Shown in pieces: positions 1-4,962 of a stretch of DNA of 18,560 nt. The position numbers and the translations under genes are program-made. The stretch lies in assembly GCA_002695185.1 (NCBI GenBank), contig NZOF01000084.1, forward strand, positions 1 through 18,560. The letters run 5' to 3'. Each line of letters starts with the position of its first letter. Position 1 is the first letter of the stretch. This DNA is from Erythrobacter sp. (GTDB lineage Bacteria > Pseudomonadota > Alphaproteobacteria > Sphingomonadales > Sphingomonadaceae). The notes under the pieces are model-generated. The model did no database searches. It was not told where the DNA came from and saw nothing but the letters and a program-made list of their open reading frames with translations.

Positions 1-15
1 CGCCTCCACTGGTTT

Positions 16-92
16 CGGGATGTAGCGCAGCCTGGTAGCGCACCATACTGGGGGTGTGGGGGTCGCTGGTTCGAATCCAGTCATCCCGACCA
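16..92 (+). tRNA. tRNA-Pro (anticodon GGG)
   Basis: A complete 77-base cloverleaf can be folded by eye. The acceptor stem CGGGATG pairs with CATCCCG, the D stem is GCGC/GCGC, the anticodon stem CCATA pairs with TGTGG, and the T stem GCTGG pairs with CCAGT around a TTCGAAT loop. The seven-base anticodon loop CTGGGGG places GGG at positions 34-36, so it reads CCC/CCU proline codons. The CCA end is encoded. The flanking bases CCACTGGT (6-13) are the exact reverse complement of ACCAGTGG (89-96), which includes the tRNA's own ACCA end. Confidence 0.96.
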
Positions 93-401
93 GTGGTTTA
101 CCCCCCTTCTCTCCCACATTCGCGGTTTCACCCGCACTGTTCCGAAAAATCGCCCGAACACCCTCTTGATCGGTGGCCCGCGCGCCGAACGCACGGCCTG
201 CACCTGGCCGACGACGCGCAAAATAGGATTCGCCCCTTCGCGAACCCGCCCCCGACACATTTTTTTCGGCCCTCAAAGAGCTAATTCAGCGCCAATTTGC
301 GCCGTTCTGGCAAGTCGCCGCACGGCCAGCGGCACCTCGTGAGCAAAACCCCTTTCCTACACGAACCCATCTGGTTACTTTTTCGAGCAAGGAGAAACCA
401 C
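93..401. other. Non-coding stretch between tRNA-Pro and holin gene
   Basis: About 309 bases with no convincing gene. A small open frame that begins inside the tRNA runs through it but has no domain-like composition. The stretch has a run of seven T at about 259-265, without a clear hairpin before it, so it is not called a terminator. It ends with the Shine-Dalgarno AAGGAG (389-394) of the holin gene. Confidence 0.6.
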
Positions 402-815
402 ATGGCATTTATCGAATCGCTCATCGGCCCCCTCGCCTCGATCATCGACAAGATCATCCCCGACAAGCAGGCCCGCGCCGAGGCCAAGCTCGAACTGCTC
501 AAGCTGGAGGGCACCCAGGAACTGCGCCAGATCGAGGCCCGCCTGTCCGCCATCGTCACCGAAGCGCGCAGCCCCGACCCCTGGACCAGCCGCGCCCGCC
601 CCAGCTTCCTTTATGTGATGTACGCGATGATCCTCTTCGCCCTGCCCATGGGCGTGCTCAGCGCCTTCTCCCCCGCCGCCGCGCAAGGCGTGGGCGCGGG
701 CATCACCGGCTATCTGAGCGGCCTGCCCGAAGAACTCTACGCCCTCTTCGGCACCGGCTACCTCGGCTACCCCGCCGCCCGCCAATGGGGCAAGGTCAGG
801 GGGATTGAGGGGTGA
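402..815 (+). CDS. Holin family protein, GTA 3TM type
   Basis: A 137-residue protein. The start is set by AAGGAG at 389-394, seven bases before ATG 402; a longer frame from 297 has no such site. Residues 1-20 form an amphipathic stretch, 21-56 a charged helix rich in Lys, Glu and Leu, and then the segment ARSPDPWTSRARPSFLYV leads into a hydrophobic segment at about 69-88 and a second weaker one after it. This layout matches the phage/gene-transfer-agent holin family (GTA_holin_3TM), whose members permeabilise the inner membrane for particle release. No endolysin, capsid or other GTA gene lies in the window, so it is either an isolated chromosomal copy or part of a dispersed GTA system. Family assignment is from recalled motifs. 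Confidence 0.8.
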   Translation: MAFIESLIGPLASIIDKIIPDKQARAEAKLELLKLEGTQELRQIEARLSAIVTEARSPDPWTSRARPSFLYVMYAMILFALPMGVLSAFSPAAAQGVGAGITGYLSGLPEELYALFGTGYLGYPAARQWGKVRGIEG

Positions 816-923
816 GGTTCGGGAGGGACTGGCCTTGGGATGCGGCACATCCTCCTCTTTCAAGGGGAGGGGCCCTCTATGGTCCATCATGTCTGCTTAT
901 GGGTGGCTAGCGGACACGCCCCT

Positions 924-1216
924 TTAACGTTCGGGAGTCTCGTAACGCAGGTTGCCGACCGTCGTGAGAGAAGTTTCCCCAGTGGCATAAAGAGCGTCTA
1001 GCACGCAGCCTGTAACCGCCAAGTCACGCGACTTTTTGATAGTCAGGAGACCATCTTCAATGCGGCCCATTTGGGAGCGCCGCCGCATTGCGCTACAATA
1101 GCATCAACCTTTGTTTGCGTGAGGTTGCCCGCTTCCGTTTCAATGGGCGCATTGGGGTCAATGCACCCTGAAACCGAAAAGAGACCACCGAGGAAAGAGA
1201 TAACCCGCCCATTCAT
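924..1216 (-). pseudogene. Frameshifted small lipoprotein gene
   Basis: On the minus strand an ATG at 1216 opens a frame with a lipoprotein signal ending FSVSGC (Cys18). It continues as about 50 residues to VAQCGGAPK and then runs into a TGA at 1043-1045. From the AAA of the Lys codon the adjacent frame continues without break as QMGRIEDGLLTIKKSRDL and on to NLRYETPER and a TAA at 924-926. The span is 293 bases, so one added base at the A run (CCCAAATGG to CCCAAAATGG) would give a single 97-residue lipoprotein. I do not recognise the family. The sequence shows either a one-base deletion or an assembly error. No Shine-Dalgarno is obvious before the ATG. Confidence 0.55.
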
Positions 1217-1326
1217 CAGGGGGATTTGCAGAAAAATGCGAAATTCCGCAATCGGGTCGTTAGCGGCCCTTCCGCTTCTGACACATTCCTAGCACGGAAA
1301 GCGGACGGCCTGATTTAGGGTCAAAA

Positions 1327-1373
1327 GAGCTGACCTTCGACTTGCACCGTCGAACTTTTGGCCCGGTCAGCTC
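1327..1373 (-). terminator. Bulged hairpin, probable terminator of the 1429-1890 gene
   Basis: GAGCTGACC (1327-1335) is the perfect reverse complement of GGTCAGCTC (1365-1373). Immediately inside it TTCGAC (1336-1341) pairs with GTCGAA (1349-1354) around a seven-base loop, leaving a ten-base bulge (1355-1364) on one side. Read on the minus strand, the helix is followed by TTTTG (1326-1322). It lies 56-102 bases beyond the stop of the minus-strand lipoprotein gene, the position expected of a terminator. The bulge is atypical, so another structured role is possible. Confidence 0.5.
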
Positions 1374-1428
1374 ACGGCAATATTGGCTGCTCACACGATT
1401 CCCGTAGATCGTTGTATGTGCAGGACAT

Positions 1429-1890
1429 CTACTCGTCGTTCTGAGACAACCTATCAAGCAAAGTCTCAATCCTTTCGATGTGCTCACGCTGGCGTTGGAG
1501 ACAAGTTAGTTTGGCTGGCGCCACTTCTTCGGCAGCGAGCTCTGGACGCACTCGCGGGTCATAAACGATGCGCGAAGGTTGCACTTCGAAAATGAGGCCA
1601 CTTCGCTCTGCGCGCCTGCGCAACTCGCTCATCTTCTTGCGGTATTCGTCATCGAGATTGCGATAAATGGTCACTTCGGGGAAATCGGTGCAAATGTGGT
1701 CGCAACCATAATCGCAATATGAATATCGGCGTGCATATGGATGGCGCGCCTCGTCGAGAGCGTTGGTCAAATCGACCCTATCCTCGTAATCGCGAACGAT
1801 AAATGGATCGAGCCACTCAACTCCGGTTCGGTCGTGGCACCCTGCCACGGAAACTAGCGTGATTGCAGCAACGAAGCTCTTGAAATGCAC
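1429..1890 (-). CDS. Hypothetical lipoprotein with CX3CX3C cluster
   Basis: A 153-residue protein not recognised as a named family. The start is GTG at 1890; a TGA lies in frame just upstream, so there is little alternative. Residues 1-18 are a lipoprotein signal with lipobox SVAGC (Cys18). The mature part has Trp/Tyr/Asp-rich sequence, then Cys59, Cys63 and Cys67 in a CX3CX3C arrangement with His65 between, then a charged helical C-terminal half (about 85-150) with heptad-like Leu/Ile spacing and a further Cys near 129. Predicted location is the periplasmic face of a membrane. It lies in a lower-GC patch between two broken lipoprotein genes, and a hairpin downstream probably ends its transcript. 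The cysteines could bind metal or form disulfides; the sequence does not say which. Confidence 0.7.
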   Translation of the reverse strand: MHFKSFVAAITLVSVAGCHDRTGVEWLDPFIVRDYEDRVDLTNALDEARHPYARRYSYCDYGCDHICTDFPEVTIYRNLDDEYRKKMSELRRRAERSGLIFEVQPSRIVYDPRVRPELAAEEVAPAKLTCLQRQREHIERIETLLDRLSQNDE

Positions 1891-1918
1891 TATAATGACC
1901 CAAGCATATCAGGCGAAG

Positions 1919-2149
1919 CTATCTATTTTCTGCATAGTGCCCATTTCCCAAATGGCCTATCGGTGATCTAGCCTCCCACTGCGTATCGTTCAGGAGGTCG
2001 GCGGCATCGGTCACCCATCCAGCCAGTTCGACTGCGGGCGCACCGGCCTGGGCTTGAGGCTCCTGATCGAGAGTGGTGTCCGTCGGCTCTCCGAAACAGC
2101 CCGTCAGAGAGAGGCAGAATAGAACCAGCAGGCAATGTACGGATCGCAT
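1919..2149 (-). pseudogene. Truncated TPM-domain lipoprotein
   Basis: The ATG at 2149 opens a 76-residue frame with a good lipoprotein signal (lipobox SLTGC, Cys18) and an Ala/Gln/Glu-rich linker. Then comes VELAGWVTDAADLLNDTQ, which resembles the opening of the TPM domain (YgcG family, usually V-x-D-x-A-x-x-L-s-x-x). After that match the sequence loses resemblance and stops at TAG 1919-1921. TPM lipoproteins are normally about 150 residues or more, so the body of the domain is missing. The next gene on the same strand starts only 28 bases on, leaving no room for the remainder. It may still encode a short exported peptide. The TPM assignment rests on a short motif. Confidence 0.5.
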
Positions 2150-2212
2150 GGCACCGGGATGCCGCCACGGTGTCTCTTGGTCAACGCCGCTCCTCGGTTC
2201 GGGAAAATTATC

Positions 2213-2989
2213 TCAAGCCGTGACCGCCACATAGCCGCCGATGACGATCACCAGCGCTGCGAAGCCGCGTTCCAGCACGCCTTCGCGCGCACCCAGCTTC
2301 TTGCCGAGGGCGATACCGACCATAGCTCCGACCAGTCCGCCGGCCACCAACAACCCCGTGATGCCCCAATCGACCAGCCCCGACAGCGCATAGGATGTGG
2401 CAGTGGTCAGGCCGAGCGCGCTGACGACCACGAGCGAGGTCCCGATGGCGAATTCCAGCGGCATGGCTGTCGCCAGGATCAGGCCGGGGACGATGAGGAA
2501 GCCGCCACCGATGCCGAAAAAGCCCGCTGCCAGCCCGGTGCCCAGCCCGATCGGAACCAGACGCGGGAGCAGCGTCCGCGCGCTCTGGCGGTTCAGCCGC
2601 ACGTCGGGCGCCCAGGCGGCGGTGCGCTTGCGCAGCATCGTCAGCCCCACGCCGATCATCAGCAGGCCGAACAGGACGAGCAGCCTGTCCCCATCGACCG
2701 CCTTGCCCAGCTCTGCTCCCCCAGCCGCGCCCGCCATCCCCGCGAGCGCGAAGACTGACGCACAGCGCCATTTCACCCGCCCCGCCCGAGCGTGGCCCGC
2801 CAGGCTCGTCAGCGCATTGATGCTCACCGCCACGGCCGCGGTGCCGATGGCGGCATGGGTGGACTGGACCCCGACCACATAGATCAGCAGCGGCACGGCG
2901 AGGATCGAGCCGCCCCCGCCCACCAGGCCGAGAATCGACCCGATCGCCGCGCCTGCGGCCAGGCCGGCAAGGATCGTGGCGGGGTCCAT
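2213..2989 (-). CDS. TauE/SafE family sulfite/sulfur-anion permease
   Basis: A 258-residue, almost wholly hydrophobic inner-membrane protein with about eight membrane segments. The two-fold repeat typical of the TauE/SafE (DUF81) family is visible: GLVGGGGSILAVP near residue 21 and GFFGIGGGFLIVP near residue 155, each opening one half. Family members move sulfite, sulfonates or other sulfur anions out of (sometimes into) the cell. It is the last gene of a minus-strand operon, seven bases after the rhodanese gene and behind an ArsR-type repressor. In known BigR operons the permease is proposed to export sulfite made by the persulfide dioxygenase; that role here is inference from context. ATG 2989 fits the family start, although its Shine-Dalgarno is weak, which suggests coupling to the gene before it. 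Confidence 0.88.
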   Translation of the reverse strand: MDPATILAGLAAGAAIGSILGLVGGGGSILAVPLLIYVVGVQSTHAAIGTAAVAVSINALTSLAGHARAGRVKWRCASVFALAGMAGAAGGAELGKAVDGDRLLVLFGLLMIGVGLTMLRKRTAAWAPDVRLNRQSARTLLPRLVPIGLGTGLAAGFFGIGGGFLIVPGLILATAMPLEFAIGTSLVVVSALGLTTATSYALSGLVDWGITGLLVAGGLVGAMVGIALGKKLGAREGVLERGFAALVIVIGGYVAVTA

Positions 2990-2996
2990 GCCCGCT

Positions 2997-3515
2997 TCAG
3001 CCAGCCGCCCTGCGGTTCCACGGCATCGCGCCCAGCAAATGGGCCATGCCGCACCATCCGGTCGATCCGGCCATCAGCAACCCTGCGCCGACGAAACCCG
3101 CCAGGCCGAAGAATGCCGGGCTCCACAGGAAGCCGAGCATCACGCCCGTCAGGATCAGGATGCCGGCCACGATCTGGACCTGCCGCATGATTTCGAGCGG
3201 CTGGCTCTTGTCGGCCAGCACGGGCTGTCCTTCGCGGCGCCAGCCGTCGATCCCGCCGCCGATGAGATAGGCCGGTGCGCCCGCTGCGGCGGCGGAAAGC
3301 CGCGCAGCATTGGCATCGGTGCGCATGCCGGATTTGCAGTGGAAGATCACCGGCGACTGGTCGCACGGCAAGTCCTCGATCCGGTCGAGCGGCAGGTTGG
3401 TTGCGCCCGGAATGCGTTCGCGCGCATACTCGTCGGCCGCGCGAATATCGACCAGCCTTGCCCCGGCATCGATCATGCGCGCGGCTTCGGCGGGGGTAAG
3501 GGAAACACAGGTCAT
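2997..3515 (-). CDS. Rhodanese-DUF2892 membrane sulfurtransferase
   Basis: A 172-residue protein of two parts, as in E. coli YgaP. Residues 1-110 are a rhodanese domain with VDIRAADEY, RIPGATNLPL and the active-site loop CKSGMRT whose Cys60 should carry the persulfide. Residues 115-172 are a DUF2892 membrane anchor with two hydrophobic helices and the typical ending STGWCGMAHLLGAMPWN. It moves sulfane sulfur between thiols at the inner membrane. ATG 3515 was chosen because AAGGA lies eight bases before it and the rhodanese fold begins directly after it; an upstream extension in frame overlaps the ArsR gene. The gap to the ArsR stop is four bases, so the two are cotranscribed. Confidence 0.92.
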   Translation of the reverse strand: MTCVSLTPAEAARMIDAGARLVDIRAADEYARERIPGATNLPLDRIEDLPCDQSPVIFHCKSGMRTDANAARLSAAAAGAPAYLIGGGIDGWRREGQPVLADKSQPLEIMRQVQIVAGILILTGVMLGFLWSPAFFGLAGFVGAGLLMAGSTGWCGMAHLLGAMPWNRRAAG

Positions 3516-3519
3516 TCGA

Positions 3520-3831
3520 TCAGTCCTTGCAATAAAGCTGGTACAGCAGCGCAAGCAGCGTTTCGACGCGTGGATCGGCAATCGTGTACCACAGCATCTG
3601 GCTCTCGCGCCTGTAGGAGACGAGGCCCTCGTCGCGCATCCTTGCCAGATGCTGCGAACAGGCCGGTTGCGACAGGCCGACTTCCTTGGCCAGATCGCTC
3701 GCCGTCATCTCGCCATGCTCGACGAGCTTGCACAGCAGCATCAGCCGCCGGCCATTGCCCATCGCCTTCAGCGTATCGGCCACCTTGCCAGCCTTGGCTT
3801 CGAATGTTCTGAGATCCATCGAGTGCAACAT
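3520..3831 (-). CDS. bigR: ArsR-family persulfide sensor, BigR/SqrR type
   Basis: A 103-residue winged-helix repressor. The start is ATG 3831, seven bases after AAGGAGG (3845-3839); a GTG at 3837 is only one base from that site. The helix-turn-helix is around TASDLAKEVGLSQPACSQHL. Cys34 (in MLLCKLVEHGE) and Cys101 (in LLYQLYCKD, near the C-terminus) sit where BigR and SqrR carry the two cysteines that form an intramolecular polysulfide bridge, 67 residues apart against 66 in those proteins as I recall them. A third cysteine, Cys58, lies in the recognition helix. It is expected to repress its own operon and the divergent dioxygenase until hydropersulfides oxidise it. The cysteine pair and the neighbours make BigR type much more likely than arsenic sensing. 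Confidence 0.85.
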   Translation of the reverse strand: MLHSMDLRTFEAKAGKVADTLKAMGNGRRLMLLCKLVEHGEMTASDLAKEVGLSQPACSQHLARMRDEGLVSYRRESQMLWYTIADPRVETLLALLYQLYCKD

Positions 3832-3850
3832 GGGCACGCCTCCTTAAGTA

Positions 3851-3885
3851 CTTGCTTATTTAGCATACCCTTATATATTAGCAAG
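3851..3885. promoter_or_regulatory. Divergent promoters and probable BigR operator
   Basis: An A/T-rich island in high-GC DNA between the repressor and the dioxygenase. CTTGCT (3851-3856) and AGCAAG (3880-3885) are perfect inverted arms, and a smaller palindrome GCT-N5-AGC lies at 3854-3864. Rightward, TTGCTT (3852-3857), 16 bases and TATATT (3874-3879) form a promoter for the dioxygenase gene. Leftward, TTGCTA (3884-3879), 16 bases and TAAATA (3862-3857) form one for the repressor operon. The two promoters lie on top of each other, so one bound repressor could shut both. Operator assignment is inference. Confidence 0.65.
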
Positions 3886-3903
3886 GCCTAACGGAGCGAA
3901 AAG

Positions 3904-4815
3904 ATGACCAACCCCGTAATTGAAGCCTTCTTCGACGAACCGACGAACACGATCAGCTATCTGGTCGGCGATCCCGCAACGCGCATTGCCGCCGTGATCG
4001 ACCCTGTGCTCGATTTCGATCTGGCCAGCGGAGAGGCCGACACCCGCTCGGCAGAGCGCATCCTTGCCTTTGCCGAAGACGGTGACTGGACCATCGCGAT
4101 GGTGCTGGAGACGCATGCCCATGCGGACCATCTGTCCGCCGCCCCCTTCATCAAGGCGCGCACCGGCGCGTGGATCGGCATCGGTGCGCGGATCAAGGAT
4201 GTGCAGAAGATCTTCCGCCCGGTCTTCGCAATGGACGACCTGGCCACCGACGGTTCCGACTTCGACCGCCTGTTCGAAGACGGGGACCGGTTCTCCATCG
4301 GCGAGCTTGAAGTCAGTGTGCTCCATGTGCCCGGCCATACGCCTGCCGATGTCGCCTATCTGATCGGCGATGCCGCATTCGTCGGCGATACGCTGTTCAT
4401 GCCCGATTTCGGCACTGCTCGCGCCGATTTCCCGGGCGGCGACGCGCGCACGCTCTACCGCTCGATCCGCCGTCTGCTTGCCCTGCCGGAAGAGACCCGG
4501 CTGTTCCTGTGCCACGATTACAAGGCGCCGGGGCGCGACGAATATCGCTGGGAAACCACGGTAGGCGAACAATTGCGCACCAATGTCCATGTCGGCGAAG
4601 GCAAGGACGAGGACGCCTTCGTGGCGCTGCGCGAAACGCGCGACGCAGGGCTCGCCGTACCCAAGCTTCTGCTCCCCTCCATCCAGGTCAACATCCGCGC
4701 CGGCCGGTTCGAGGAAGCGCAGGATAATGGCGTCACCTATCTGCGCATCCCGGTGAAGTGGAGTGGCGGGCAGACATCGCAGCCAGACGCGGATGAAAGC
4801 GCGCAGCAGAGCTGA
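3904..4815 (+). CDS. blh: Persulfide dioxygenase, ETHE1/Blh family
   Basis: A 303-residue metallo-beta-lactamase-fold enzyme that oxidises glutathione persulfide to sulfite with O2 and a mononuclear iron, in the cytoplasm. The THAHADH motif occupies residues 70-76. His145 (HVPGHT), Asp162 (VGDTLF) and His204 (LCHDY) complete the metal-binding set of the fold; the two-His-one-Asp iron site of the family is expected from among His71, His145 and Asp162. The segment NTISYLVGDPATRIAAVIDP at the front and the end LPSIQVNIRAG are typical of Blh proteins. GGAG (3893-3896) lies seven bases before ATG 3904. It is divergent from the repressor-rhodanese-TauE operon, so sulfite produced here could leave through TauE. 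No sulfide:quinone reductase is in the window. Confidence 0.93.
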   Translation: MTNPVIEAFFDEPTNTISYLVGDPATRIAAVIDPVLDFDLASGEADTRSAERILAFAEDGDWTIAMVLETHAHADHLSAAPFIKARTGAWIGIGARIKDVQKIFRPVFAMDDLATDGSDFDRLFEDGDRFSIGELEVSVLHVPGHTPADVAYLIGDAAFVGDTLFMPDFGTARADFPGGDARTLYRSIRRLLALPEETRLFLCHDYKAPGRDEYRWETTVGEQLRTNVHVGEGKDEDAFVALRETRDAGLAVPKLLLPSIQVNIRAGRFEEAQDNGVTYLRIPVKWSGGQTSQPDADESAQQS

Positions 4816-4826
4816 GCAAAATACCG

Positions 4827-4853
4827 CGTTCACGCAATTGTGAACGATCACAA
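4827..4853. promoter_or_regulatory. Two overlapping inverted repeats upstream of the ADP-ribosylhydrolase gene
   Basis: CGTTCAC (4827-4833) and GTGAACG (4840-4846) are perfect seven-base inverted arms around six bases. The right arm also starts a second palindrome, TTGTGA-ACGA-TCACAA (4838-4853). The site is 12 bases past the dioxygenase stop and about 110 bases before the next start. It has no T tract, so an operator is more likely than a terminator. The second palindrome resembles a CRP/FNR-type TGTGA/TCACA site with a shortened spacer; no protein is assigned. Confidence 0.4.
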
Positions 4854-4962
4854 CTCTTCCTTTGCGTAAGGTGCGCCCTTCGCTACACCGCCGCGCAATA
4901 AGAACAGGGCGAGCGGCGTAGACATGAAACGCCGCCGATCGTCCCTGCGGAGGAGAGAGATT

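Noticed and set aside
54..284. A 76-codon plus-strand frame starting in tRNA-Pro
   Set aside because: It starts inside the tRNA, has no Shine-Dalgarno and shows no protein-like features.
1043..1060. Programmed -1 frameshift in the split lipoprotein
   Set aside because: The in-frame codons CCC AAA at the junction (about 1067-1072) do not make a canonical X-XXY-YYZ slippery site, and no strong downstream structure was seen, so mutation or sequencing error is simpler.
1071..1292. A 73-codon plus-strand frame
   Set aside because: It is opposite the split lipoprotein gene and has no Shine-Dalgarno or domain-like sequence.
2135..2882. Plus-strand frames of about 160-207 codons
   Set aside because: They are antisense to the TauE/SafE gene and have Arg/Asp/Gln/Pro-rich shadow composition.
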